Assembly (NCBI GenBank): GCA_013397455.1
Contig: VYZB01000193.1
Location: 616,972-680,971, forward strand
Length of the DNA stretch: 64,000 nucleotides
DNA from: Crotophaga sulcirostris
Lineage: Eukaryota > Chordata > Aves > Cuculiformes > Crotophagidae
Direction: 5' to 3'
Part shown: piece by piece, positions 36,921-49,427 of the stretch
Layout: each line of letters opens with the position of its first letter
Position numbering within the stretch: position 1 is the stretch's first letter
Made by a program: the position numbers and the translations under genes
Notes under the pieces: generated by a model
Seen by the model: the letters and a program-made list of their open reading frames with translations, nothing else
Database searches by the model: none
Told to the model about the DNA's origin: nothing

Positions 36921-39815
36921 TCCTTATCAAAATCAGTTATGAACAAGATATTATTTACAATGATAACACAAACCCAAGTTCTGTCGTGATCCTCATTTAC
37001 TTAATTTAAATTCTAAAATATGGTGCAATAAATTCATATGTACAATAGATTCATTCTTCTGCATAATTTCATAGAATTTATTGAAAAAAAATCTCAACAC
37101 TGGGAGAATGGAGGGCAGTCTGTTTTGTCTTTTCTGGGATCTGTCTTCCCTCTCGTTTCATATGACGGACAAAAAAAAGCCCTATTCTCAAATTTTTCAG
37201 GACTGCTTTTAAAGATCACAAGAATTAAGAAACCTTCAGTGAGTCATAAGCATTTTCAAAGGTCTCCTAGCTCAGACTTTCATCAAAAATAAATAGAAAA
37301 TGAATTGACTCTTTAAAATAACATAAGTAAAAAAAGGAAAGAAAACTTCAGTATTCACAACCTAATTTACATTCCCTACTCATTCTGACAACTCTTGTAG
37401 TTAACAGATGGTGCAAAGGCAAATACACCTTTTGACTATACGAAAAATGAAAAAAGAAGTGATTTAGGAAATGTGTTCTATTAAGCATAAGAAATTAGGA
37501 CTGGTTCACTTGTATTACTAGTTTGTAAGACGATTAAGCAAATTAGAGGAAATTGGGTGCCTAATTGCCTTTCAGCCCTCTAAAAATATATTCCATTAGC
37601 CCCAGTTCAGGAAGCAATGCTGTTTAAGAAATCATGCTGGATCCTAAATATGGCCATCAATGTCATTGACTTCATTAATTCACTCCAAACTCTCAAAAAA
37701 ATTCAAACCAGGCAGACGCCAATGCGACATTATTCAGGGTCAAATAGTCTTTCAGATCTCTACTTCCATCACTGTCTGAGGTCTGCATCAGAAGCCAAGA
37801 GTATAAGAAGGTTTCAATCATTTCACAAAGGAGTTTCAGTGCTCGCCAGAGCATCTGTAGCAACAGCTTCCCACAATTCCTGTCACAAAGACTAACAACA
37901 ATCAGGATTAACAGAAGGATAATTGTTATGAACAATCCACTGACTAAATGGTCTTTCTGGTTCGTGTGATGGCACCCTGCGTTGCAGATAAGCCCAGAAT
38001 GTTTTTCAGGATAATAATGGCCATGGCCAGCATGCAAACCTTACTTTTTAATTCTTTCTCTATTTTCATTTTCATTTTATCATTCATGAGGCCCCATGAA
38101 CACTTGGTATAAGCTTTTAAGAATACAAAGTGGCTTCTCTGGTCTACAACTTACGAGAACTGCAGTGGATGCAAATGCAGCTTTTACCTATGAAGGCAAA
38201 TTATGGCTTGGTTTTTAGTTTTTGGTTGTTACAAGCCCTCACCTAGCTGAAAGAGTTATTCAACAAGTACATGTAATATATAATTCCAAACTTAAGCCAG
38301 AACATGGGCTGTTCTCAAAGGTACAATAAGAACCCAAAATTGTAAATTGACCTTCAGCCTCCATCAGACTTCCTTTTTACACTTTCTTTAAATATACAGC
38401 TCTTCTGTGTTACACTTCAAAGTGGAGTGTTGTTCACCACGACTTTGTAGCAAGCTTTTGAATCTTCCCTCTTCTGCAGGAGTTAAATTAAAATGTTAAA
38501 AATAACAATTCATTCATAACTGACTAGTACCAAGAAAAATAATTATATTCCTGTTTCCTAGCACTTTTTGTGTACATGAAGTATGATACTACTTGAATCT
38601 CTCTTCAGCTGTCTTCCATGTTATCAGAAAGCTGCAGTTAGAGATTCTCCTGTCTCTTTTTTGCCAGCTGCAGTAATATATTTCATTTTATTTATAACTC
38701 AGATCACTCTGTTAATTGGATGGTTTTTTGTTGATACCTTAAGAACAATATTGTTCATGCCTGTTTCTCTCTCTCTAGAACTATCATTTTTTTATATAAT
38801 TATGCCTTCATAACAGATTTTGCCATATTACTATGTTTTTATGTGCGATAAAGGAGTCTGTAATGATTCATACTACTGCGGTCATCTGCTATTTTGGTTG
38901 AGTTTGGGGACAGGAATAAATCTGTCTTACTTCTTAAAACATTAACTGTTCCAGCTCGATAATTCTCTAGCAGGGAAATGTTTCCATCATTTTTTTCTGT
39001 TTTTCAGGAGAGTGTCATGATTGTCACAAGTTTTGAGGTACTTTATTTATTTTGTTTAATTGCTTCAGAAGGTTTGTGTCATGATAGAAAAGCAACCATA
39101 TTTCCCACTTCTGGTGATAAAAATTATACGCACTGTTCAGGTTTAGAATGGAGTTTGTGGCATTTCGTTCTTGACATACGATAGCTTTTTTGGTCATTGG
39201 TTGGTAAGATTTCTGGACTTATATCGGAAGTCTATGTTCATATGCTAAAATAAGTGATCTCCAAATTTTGTCATTCTGCCAGAATGTGTTCTTTTTGCAT
39301 GTGGTAATGTTTTTTGCTGGAGTTTTGTTATTATTTATAAAACAATCATTGCCATATTAAAAAGGTAAGAACAGAGTGTCATAGTCTCATTTGTTACTCT
39401 GTGACTAAGGAACAGACACTTCTAACAAACTTCTAATATTCTGTATGGTACTTGTGAAACATTTTTCTCAACTTTAGGTACAAATACTGTACTGTTCTTG
39501 AATCATGTTTTGTATATATAACACTTTTGGATCTCTTGTTACTATAACAACAGAATTAAATAGGGAGAATGTTAATACCAGAATTCATTTTTTCACTCTG
39601 TTTATTCCTTCATCTAAAGATTGCCTGGTTCACTCTCAAGATGCTTACATTAGAGTTCAATTGATAAAATATAAGTACTAACTATGCAGAGCTTAATACT
39701 AGGGGTTGGAGGAAATGGGGCTGGTGGACAGGACTCAGCATTTTAAAGAGAACAACTGATTTCTCCCTTAGGAACTCCATTTGTTCCACACAATGCAATT
39801 CAGAAAAAGCTCATC

Positions 39816-39822
<7 letters not shown>
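36921..39822. other. Single-copy AT-rich DNA, no gene recognised
   Basis: A minus-strand frame at 38037-37693 has one strongly hydrophobic stretch (about LVSGLFITIILLLILIVVSL) but starts from TTG directly after a stop and has no ATG until near its middle. No splice acceptor is convincing. Not called as a gene. Confidence 0.5.

Positions 39823-39849
<27 letters not shown>
39823..39849 (+). repeat. (TC)n dinucleotide microsatellite
   Basis: 27 bases of uninterrupted TC. The Ser-Leu repeat it encodes in a plus-strand frame is an artefact of the repeat. Confidence 0.95.
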
Positions 39850-39854
<5 letters not shown>

Positions 39855-42800
39855 TGAGATTTTTATGCAAATAAGAGTTCAGTATGAACCCCTGAGCAAA
39901 AAGTTCCTTTGTGTCATTGATGTAAGTAGGTCTTTCTTTCTTCTGAAAATGTGGACGACAAATAAATAAATATGCCCTGTATCACCTCAGATCAGGCAGA
40001 TTCGCAAAACCAGCACATGGGAAAGCAATTTCTATGCTTGGCATCATGTACAATAGGTCTGATGTACACTAAGAAATCTGCAAGACATAATACATATTAT
40101 AATTCTTAATTTGGAAGTATTTTCAAGAGAATGAAGTTATCTTGCAAAGAAAGGTCTCATTCACCAATTAAATCATGTTAGGAATTCAATATATGATGCA
40201 AGTAACTCAGAAAACATAAGACAAATGTTCTGTACACAACATTAAATGCCATCTTCTGGATTTAAATTTTCATGTGCTACTGCTCTTACAGGAAGTTGCT
40301 AACCAAATTAAAATTTTGATGAGATTATGACCGTATGAAACATATTTGAAGTGCAAGATATATTGTGTAACAATAAACTTGATGAATCTTGTTTGTAACA
40401 TCCAACACATACTTCTATCAAGAACACTTCTTTTTTTAGAAATAATTTTGTCACAGTATCTCTGAAAAATCTGCAAAGAGCTCTGAAAAGTAAAAATGCA
40501 GTAAACCTGAAGGACATGCTACTCTCTCCAAGATGGTGACAAAATAAAACTGTAGGTCTTCACAGAAGACCAAAAGGACAATTTTTGAGGACATCGGAAG
40601 AGAAACCGTTTTATTTTTTATTTCTGCCAGACTTTGTACTTTTTACGTAAGTGATTTAAACATGAAAAAAAACTTTCTTGTGGTCATTCTGATTTGTTCT
40701 CTTCTTTGTGGCAGCAGCCTTCTGTGCAGGCAGCCAGGAACACAAACTTGTACATCGCCTCTTGTTTTCACCACTTGTTTGCTGTATATCTGTTTACATT
40801 TCTGTGCATTAGTATAAGGAACAATTCACAGCATCTTATTTGCAGGAATCAGGGAGTTTACTTTTCCTATAGTGGAAATAATTTGCCATTCAAGATAGAA
40901 GTCAATAGTAAATTGCTACTTCTAAGCCTCCTTTTCTGATAGAGCTAGGATTTCGTCTATCTCTAGTAAATTGCAACTCACAGAGATTTTATCACTTGAA
41001 CCAGAACCATCTGTAAAACTGGTGAAAAATATTCAATGGATCTTACAAAGTACTTCACATCTACAATGTGATATGATGCCCATGTCTTTGTGTTCCACCA
41101 TGTGCAAAATATTCTTTATGTTGTTTATATACTCTTAGGGCTGAAGAACACAACTGAGGCCTATGCACTGCCACCTTCTCTGCTTTTTTTCATGCTGAGC
41201 AAATACCAGCACTAAGCACAATAATCACTAACCAGGGTCACATCAAAGCACTATATCATCTCCATATTCTAAATCACTTTCAATGTATTTAATTCTGTAA
41301 ATATTCCACCCTTACAGCCTATTTTCTTTCTCCTGTTTACAGAATAGAATACTAAGAGTATGCTAAGTAATTTATGAGTTATGAAGGGTAAAATTGTTTT
41401 GAAGTCTTAAAACATTTAAGGCACATTCATGGATCACAGAAAGCTCAGACTGAGGAAAATAGAATATGATTAGAACTGCAGGTAAATTTGTAGACAGTGA
41501 ACTATGCTTTTAAATATACATTTATATTTAATATATGAAAACTGTTAATAGTCTCACTTTCTAGTAAATACTGGTTGTCATTAGACTGTATAATAACATA
41601 TTAGGAAATAAATAAAAAAAATTGTTAAAACAAAAGTGAAAAAAAATTCAGTCCTATTGTGCATAAACATTGCACGGTGTTTTATTTCTGAGTGTATAAT
41701 TTCTTTCTCTCCCTTGTCTTCTTTACACATCTTTTTGCCCTGAGCACTGCAACATCTCTGTGTGATCATTTTTGTTTTATTTATTGTTCATTTAATTGCA
41801 GATTATTTGAGCACATTAAAGCATTATGATTCATTTACTATGGAGAAATTCAAGTTGAGTCACTTCACAATAATTTGTTTTGCTGTAGTATAACAGCCAC
41901 GTTAGGGCATTTTTTAAGACACCAACACATTCTCTGATCTGTTCTGTTATCATATATTATACCACACTATATAATTTTTATATTGTGGAAGTAACTATTA
42001 CAGAATAATTCTGTGTTAACCGAGTAGACTGCTATGCATAGTGCTCAGCAAAGAAACAGACATAGGCCTACGTTCACAGAGTCAAACATTAGCATCACCA
42101 CACTTATTTGTAATCAATTTATCTCCCTACACAGTATTAGCAAAGCCTCAGAGTGACATAAAACAGACATAACGTGTTGAATGTGTTACATCATCCAGTA
42201 GGAGGTAACTGAGTCCTGCTCATCTTCTGCACCTTGTTCTTTTTGATAAGGGTAGAGGTTATTTCCTGGCTCTACTTCTGGAGTCATGAGCTGTGACTTT
42301 CCCTTTCCTGGAGTATCCATTGATCATAATATTACCTTTTATATAAGTGAAGGGGGGCATGGAGGGTCTTACATGGCAATTCGTGCTACAGTAAGTAGTT
42401 CATTATAAAAATATAATTAATCACATAGTGAATCTTTACAGGTTTAGTATCTTATTTTTCTAATGGGTTTCTAATAATAGCATTGTTGTTTTTATTAACA
42501 CTATAATTATTGTGAATAATTACAATAAACACTATTACTATTATATGACAGTAACTCCAATACATCCGAAGGAAGAAAGATGGAGTCAAGACTAAACAAA
42601 CTGTAGAGAGGTTTTCTGTGGCACAAGTACAGGAAAAAAACAGCTTTTCCGTTTAATAGGCCATACAATTAGTCCTGTAAAAACTGAAATTTAAATGTTC
42701 ATCCTCACCTTTTTGTAGACAAATTAAAAAAAGAGTAGTTCAAAAGGCAAACATAAGGTTCTTATTTGGAGAGACAAGATGAAGGGCATAATGAAACAGT

Positions 42801-43488
42801 TACAGCGTCAGAAGGACACAGGCAATGAATATAGGTGTTTAAACCATAGTGGAAATTTCAGAATGCCTGAGCCTCAGAACAACATGGTTGTAAATATTTA
42901 AATCAAAAAGAACTGCAAGAGAAAACAGTACAAACATTTCAATCATCAGTAGGCTCAAGGAAGGTTCTTAGAGGTCTTCCATCATACAAAAGAGACGCTT
43001 CGGAGGAGGTTGTTTGTTTTACCAATTCAGAAGGTTTTTGTACTATAATTTTATTTTATTTTCCTTTTTCCACAGTTTTGATGCTGGTGGGGACAAACCC
43101 AGAACTGAGCACTGTTGTGGGATGAGAGTGGTTCTTTGTACTCACCACCAGAGCTACCAAGCATTACCATTTCCATCTCAATCATGTCTTTGGCATCCCT
43201 AGCATGCTTTCCTGCAGCCCCACTGAACTACCATAAATACTGCTGTGTTACAGGTGGAACACAGAGTCCCCGTTCCTATTCATTGGAAGTTGCTGTTCTA
43301 TCACTGCTGTGTGATCAACCTGTAATATATTTGTTGCTTAGAAGGATATGGGTCTTTTTTTTTCCAAAGACAAAATCACAACAGAGTGTGGGTTCTGTGC
43401 GTGTGCAGGAGAGGGCTGGGTGAGACATTAAAAATCTCATTTGGCATTGAATTCTGCAAATAATTTTGTCAGAAAAGGGGGATTTCAC
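39850..43488. other. Single-copy AT-rich DNA, no gene recognised
   Basis: No mobile element, RNA gene or recognisable coding similarity. Several AT-rich stretches, for example 42470-42545. Confidence 0.55.
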
Positions 43489-43539
43489 AATGTCAAAACA
43501 TTTTATTCTGAAATTGTGCAAGTAAAATGTTTTGACATT
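43489..43539. repeat. Perfect 17-bp inverted repeat with a 17-bp loop
   Basis: Left arm 43489-43505 (aatgtcaaaacatttta) and right arm 43523-43539 (taaaatgttttgacatt) are exact reverse complements around a 17-base spacer. A 16-base segment overlapping the left arm (aaacattttattctga, 43496-43511) recurs as a direct repeat at 43573-43588. The block may be a relic of a hairpin-type non-autonomous DNA transposon or a locally duplicated sequence. I do not recognise the family. Confidence 0.85.
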
Positions 43540-44117
43540 TTCAAAATGTAATGCTTCATTAAAGAAATGGTGAAACATTTTATTCTGAGAAACAAACCCT
43601 TCCAACTCAGTTTCTAAAAGCCCCCTCTCCATTTAAAACTGTCTTTATTAGAAGATAAGGTCAGAGGAGATTAAATAATTCGGAACTGAAAAAAATTTTT
43701 TTTAGTTTGACTCATGCTGCTATTTCAAAAGTTTTTTTCTCTTTCATTGGAAACCTTAAAAAATTTCCCCAGTAATCTTTTTCTTTTACCTTGATGTGTT
43801 CCTACTTGTTCTCCCATCCAATCACCAATATGAAATGCATCAGAGATCCAGTTTGAGCTTTCAGTTTTCTACCTGTTCTTACTTTTACTGGTTTCCTCTT
43901 GCTTATTCTTCTCTGTTTCCTGGAATAAATGTTTTGTTTTACTTAAAAACTACCGAAATGGCATCTTTTTAGCTGAATACCCATTAACCACTGTACTTGC
44001 CAGTTTCCTTACTTATACACTTGACAGATAGATGATTCTTCGGTTATGGCCTGTTGTCCACACCAGGCCAGCTGTTATACAAGAAGGAACGGGTTTGTGG
44101 CTCTGCCAGTTTCTGGA
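43540..44117. other. AT-rich DNA flanking the inverted repeat and the CR1 element
   Basis: Besides the second direct-repeat copy at 43573-43588, nothing recognised. Confidence 0.55.
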
Positions 44118-44449
44118 GTCACAGAATCTCAGAATCACAGAATGAGCTGAGTTGCAAGGGCCTCAGAAGGGTCATCAAGTCCAACTCCCATCCCTGCATA
44201 GGACAACCCCAAAATTTACACCATGTGTCTGAGTACATTGTCCAAATGCTTCCTGAATATTGTCAGGCTTGGTGCTGTGACTACTTCCCTGGGGAGATGT
44301 TCCCGTGCTCCAGCACCGTGTAAGTGGAGAAGCTTTTCCTGATATCCAACCAAAATCTCTCCTGACACATCTTCCTGCTGTTCCGTCAGGTGCTATAATT
44401 GGTCACCAGAGAGAAGAGATCAGCGGCTGCTCCTTTTCCCTCCCTTGTG

Positions 44450-45491
44450 AGGAAGCAGTAAAGGGTTATGAAGTTCCCCCTCAGTCTTGTCTTCATCGGG
44501 CTGAACAAACCAAATGGCACCAGTCACTCCTCATATCATTTCCCCTCTAGACCCTTCACCAGTTTTGTGGCCTCCTCTGGACACGCTTCAGTAGCTTGAT
44601 ATCCTTTTTATACTGTGGTGCCCAAAACTGCACCCAGTACTCGTGGTGGGCCTGCATCAGTGCAGAGTAAAGCAGGACCATCACCTCCCTCCCCCAGTTG
44701 GCAATGCCGTGCTTGATGCACTCCAGGACACGGTTAGCCCTCTTGGCTACCAGGGCACATTGCTGGCTCATGTTCAACTTACTGTCAACCAGAATCCTCA
44801 GTTCCATCTCCACAGGGCTGGTATCCAGTTCTCCCTCCCCAGTCTGTACATGTATCCAGGGTTGTCGTGTCCCACGTGCAGAACCTGGCATTTGCCCTTG
44901 TTAAACTTCATGTGGTTGGCAATTGTCCAGCTCTCCAGTTTGTCTAGGTCCCTCTTCAGGGCCTCTTTACCCTCAAGAGTATCAACAGCTCTCCCCAGTT
45001 CATGTCATCAGCAAACTTAGTAAACCTTTGAGCCCTGCATCTGGGTCATTTATAAAGATATTAAAGAGCACTGGTCCTAAGACGGATCTCTGTGGGACCC
45101 CACTAGTGACTGGTCGCCAGCCTGATGTAACCCCATTCACTATGACCCTTTAAGCCTGACCCATCCACCAGTTGTTCACCCACTGCATTATGTGTCTGTC
45201 CAGCTGTGTGCTGAAAATTTTGTTTAGGAGGGTACTGTGAGGGACCGTATCAAAGGCCTTGGTGAAATCCAGAAAGATTACATCAGCTGGTTTTCCTTGG
45301 TCAGCTAGGTGGGTAACCCTGTCATAAAAAGAAATCAAGTTTGTCAGACAGGACCTATAACTGTCCATCATGGCACAACAGTCACAGGACTCATCCCACC
45401 AGGTTTCACTAATGCCAGTAATGTCATATCTTTAGGACTGGGCCAAGGCTTCATTCTCCTCCTGCTTATTCCTCACGCTGCACGCGCTCAT
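44450..45491 (-). pseudogene. CR1 ORF2 remnant: endonuclease start fused to reverse transcriptase
   Basis: ORF2 of CR1 encodes an APE-type endonuclease followed by a reverse transcriptase that performs target-primed reverse transcription. On the minus strand, 45491 starts an ATG-led stretch with RNKQEENEALAQS, a stop, then ISETWWDES (about 45417-45388), the N-terminal endonuclease block. At about 45355 this passes directly into SCLTNLISFYDRVTHLADQG and the RT motif A block FLDFTKAFDTVPH (around 45276-45240). Further on, motif B' reads [13 protein letters not shown] (Arg in place of the usual Gly, about 45100-45060). Motif C reads FADD at 45015-45004, after a frameshift. The C-terminal part is open at 44891-44556. 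The endonuclease catalytic core is deleted and at least two frame breaks remain, so the product cannot be functional. Confidence 0.88.
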
Positions 45492-45636
45492 ATAAAAACA
45501 CTTCACGTGTGGTTCGTTGTGCCCATCCCCTCGTGGTGCAGCCTGAACCTCACTAGGATGGAGCTCCTCTGACTTTGCATGCCTTCCTATTGCTCATCCC
45601 TGACTAGCCTGCTATTGTCCCCCTCCCCCTACAAAT

Positions 45637-45858
45637 CTAGTTTAAAGCCCTATCAATCAGCACTGTTAGCTCTTGAACAAAAACCTTTTCCCCTTCTCTG
45701 AGAGGTGCATGCCATCATGTACCAGTAGACATGGTGACAAATAGACCATCTCAGAGCCACGTGTTGAGCAGCTGGGTCTGCCTGCTCAATTCTACATTCT
45801 TCCCTGCTGCTGAAAGGATTGAAGAAAATGCCACCTGAGAACCTGATCCCTTAACCAA
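45637..45858 (-). pseudogene. CR1 ORF1 C-terminal remnant (GDSL/SGNH esterase-like domain)
   Basis: CR1 ORF1 proteins carry a C-terminal esterase-like domain of the SGNH/GDSL type. On the minus strand, 45858-45754 reads LVKGSGSQVAFSSIL, followed by SRQTQLLNTWL and a premature TGA (45753-45751). After a frame change, 45719-45683 reads DGMHLSEKGKR, which carries the D-x-x-H of SGNH block V. The last residues IDRALN and the TAG stop (45639-45637) are in yet another frame because of an indel. Upstream, the open minus-strand frame 46208-45969 contains SDSLVRRT at a distance that could fit the block I nucleophile motif, but that assignment is uncertain. ORF2 begins about 145 bases downstream, as expected. 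Non-functional. Confidence 0.8.
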
Positions 45859-46110
45859 CTGTCCCCATCACATCATCTGACTGAGTAATGCTTATAATTT
45901 CACCGTGTTTAAATCTCCCGCTGTTCCTTTCTGGAACACAACCACCATGTCAGCCACACTCACAGGATCTAACAGATCCCAGCTGATCTCTCAGTCTGTC
46001 CATGGGTTTCCCTGGCTCTGGGAACACCTCCTTTCCTCCTCAACACGTGCTCAGCCACGGAACTAGCCGGTGCCACCACTGTTCTCCTCACCAAGGAGTC
46101 AGAGTAGGCT

Positions 46111-49100
46111 GCAGAGGACAACTTATTCTTGTCCCTTTTTTTTTCAATTGAATCCATGCGAAGTGTTTCTAAAATGTTTGTTGCCAGTATTTCTCCAGCT
46201 TTCTTCAAAGCTTCTTATCTGTGGACACAGAGTTGTCCCAGGCTTCCCACTTTCTCAGACAGTGAGAAGCAAATTTCTCTCTGCCTTAAAAGTAGCGTAT
46301 CAAGCATTTTTTATTTTTCTATCCTAATGAAGGGTCACCAGGACTTTAAACCACTTTTAATCAGTATTTAATTAGCAGACAGTATAATTTCTGTGGTTAA
46401 AGCATGTGCTTGACACTGTTCAGCTGCTCCTAGTCACTGACAGAAAATAAATTACTCCTTAAACCCCAAGAAGTACTTCCCATGATTCAGAAGCAAGCAC
46501 TGTGACAAGGTACCACAACAACTTTTGTTTCTGTCTGTACAAATGAACAAGATGACTCTACCTCCCGCAGTTGTCAGACGGGCAGTCTTTCACTAACAAG
46601 AAACTCATTGTGGAAGACTCTTCTAGACAAAGACACAGCCACAAGAATAGAAATTTTTTAAAAATAAAAGATATAGTATGACAAAGAAAATTACTTTTTT
46701 TAAAAAAAATACAAGACAAATATTTTTGTTACACGTTTTTCCCAGGATGATATGACATCTCCCTGCTATGTTCTATAAAAAGACACTGATATAACCTCAT
46801 TTTATTTACTGGACATGCTGAAAAGCCATTTCTATGACAAGATTTTGAAAGACAGTTGAAATTCTGTACCTGACAGGAGTGTTTTTAAAATCAGATTTAT
46901 TCTCAGTGAATAATTTTTTGACACAGACATTTAATCTGCTAACTGATCACCACCTACAACTGTAGGGTGTTGATGACTCACTATGACATGGTCCTTACAG
47001 GTTTTTTAGTATTGGTCTCTGATTATTTTAATTGCAATTTAAAATCTAAATGTGAAAGGTTGCACTGCAGATGCTTTACTGATTAGATAAAGGGCTCCTT
47101 TTCAGTCCTCTGAATTTTTGGAAGGCTTAAGGAACAGCTTTTAGGCATGACTGCCAGAAATGTGTCAAACACTGTAGTTTTCTTGTCTCTGCGCACAAAA
47201 CTTTACCTTATATATAAGTACAAAAAGGCTGTCTCTCACCTCCTCCCATTTCAAAACTGTAGGCTTGCTCTTGTGCATGAAGTAAAAGATGAAGCCAACA
47301 GTACTGAGCCACAGCTGACAATTTTAACCTGATCTAGCATATTTACTGCACTTACCTGCGTGCTTGCTACAATGCAGTTTGCAGGGTAATTAAACTATAT
47401 TTAAAAATGTTGAATGATGTAAGAATATGTGCCAGAGTTGGATTGCAGAATGCATCTTGCATGCATCTTTGGAGGTTATATGTAGATATGCATGCAGAAC
47501 TCATCCTTGTGGCATTTTGTGTGGCTGTTGCAGGATAATGTCAAGATAAAGGTGACCTGGTATACAAGCAGGAGAAACTGGAATGTGTTGTTCTTCTTTC
47601 ATCCCATGCAAGTGCATAAGGCCTGGGTATGCTTTTCTTGGAAGTTATCAACTCCAGGCACGGTACCAGCAAGCCTTGTTGAAACCAGGACCTCAGTAAA
47701 GTGAAAATGGCAGATGTCAGCTGAAGCAAACTCTGCTATAAGGCTGTGCCACAAGACTACCTTAATTCAAGTCCACTGCCATGGAAATTTATCAAAGGTA
47801 ATGAATTTTTCAGTGGGAAAATCCATCATCGACAGTGGAGATCAATCTATTGCAGGTGATGAATATTTACAGAATGGAAATTTTTATAACCACAATCCCT
47901 GCTGCCCAAGAACAGCAAGACAGCTGGAGAACTGAAGTAGGTCTGCCTTTTTTTCACCTTTTTTTATTCATTAAAAGCAGGCACTTTTTCTTTTTACCAA
48001 CAGTTAATAGCAAGTAACAAATGTTTTGCAAGTATCATAATGCTAATAAAGCTGAGGTAGTCCAACAATATTTACTTGTTTATTTATTGACTGGCTCTGT
48101 AGTTTAATGGGGAAAAATCTATTGAACTCCAGCCTCCTGTGATGTACGAATTATAACATTTTTGCCATTTCTTTTCTATTCTAATATTTTGTTAAGTATT
48201 CCATTTAAAACCACCCATCACAGAGTTATTGCCAAAGGATTCTGCAAAAAGTGAATGAAAAAGCTGTTTTACACCAGAGTGACTCAATAGAAGAGCAAAA
48301 TTATTTTCTTTTCTGATACAATCATTATAGGATGTCTTCAACCTCCGTTTGCCTGTATTGATGCTTCCTCGATAATGAAGGACTGCTTTTATCATGAACT
48401 GAAAGTTCAATTTCAATAGTCAGTACTGTTCTTCAGGTGTTACTGTCCCTATATATGAGGAGTATATCTCCCCTTTTGCAGACATTTTTCCTGTGTTTTC
48501 ATTTGTTTCTCCAGGCAATTTGAGTAAGGAGGAAAATAAAAGAGGTTAGTTACTTCCAAACATAGAAATCAGTATGGTGAAAGAGAAGCTCTGAAATGCC
48601 TAAGAGCTCATTGTTGTTAGGTGACTTAGGCATTTAAAGCCTTAATCTCATTGTCAGTCAGTGGTTTCTAAACTCCTAAATCATAACTGTATTGGAAATT
48701 TGGGTTAACAAATCACATGGAAAACTCAAAGAATTTCACCCATTGGCACTGCAGCATCTGTGCAGGAGGATGATGTCTCTTTTGGAGAGTATGATTCCTA
48801 CATAAATACAGCTATGTTTTTAAGATTTTTTTGAGAACTCTGGGCGTTTTGTAACCTTTCTAACACTTTTCTGAAAGCATTAAGCCTGAATTCAGAATAA
48901 TTCAGAAGGTAGTAACGCTGCCATCTCCATCCTGCCCTCCACTTGTACAAGAGGTGCAAAAGACTGGGTCATTGAACAGAATTTAAATGCGTATGTCTGA
49001 GGGCAGAGCCATGACCAAATACCACCTCTTCTTTGCTTCCATGCATCACCTGTGTCTACAGTTGGAAATTTAATTACTTTTAAACAAACAAAGAAACAAC

Positions 49101-49427
49101 AACAATGAAAGAAACCCCACAGACCCTTTATCAGAGGTTTGATAACATTAGTTTTTATATTACATGTTAGCACAACTTATTAACCTCTGTTTAGTTTTTG
49201 ATGTTCTTTAAGATCTTGAACTTCAAGTCTTCTATTTGGAAGGCCAAGCACAGTATGAATAGAGCTGGCAGAAAAAAACTTTAGAACTATCTATAATTCT
49301 GCATCGGACCATCACTGAGAAAATTCCATAAGAGATAAAAAGAGAGAAAGAAAATGCTTCACGCATAGACGTCTATCAGTCAAAAGCAGTAATAAGATCA
49401 CATAGGCTAGATTGGCCCACAGTAGTA
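46111..49427. other. Single-copy AT-rich DNA, no gene recognised
   Basis: Starts with a T-rich stretch near 46133-46145. Short frames only. A weak resemblance to old non-autonomous repeats ('agcatgtgcttgacactgttc' near 46404) is not strong enough to call. Confidence 0.5.

Larger units (their letters stand above)
44118..46110 (-). mobile_element. CR1 LINE, about 2 kb, internally deleted, minus strand
   Basis: The largest repeat in the window. The 3' tail lies at 44118-44145 ('cacagaatctcagaatcacagaatgag' in parts). Moving right comes the 3' UTR, the ORF2 C-terminus, the RT palm motifs, then the start of the ORF2 endonuclease (45355-45491), then the end of ORF1 (45637-45858 and probably further). 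Full-length avian CR1 is about 4.5 kb with ORF1 then ORF2. Here most of the endonuclease and the first part of the RT are missing, because ORF2 positions that should be over 1 kb apart meet at about 45355. All coding segments have frameshifts or stops. The right boundary is unclear; 46110 is an estimate. Confidence 0.9.

Noticed and set aside
44643..45020. 125-codon plus-strand frame
   Set aside because: Antisense of the CR1 ORF2 pseudogene.
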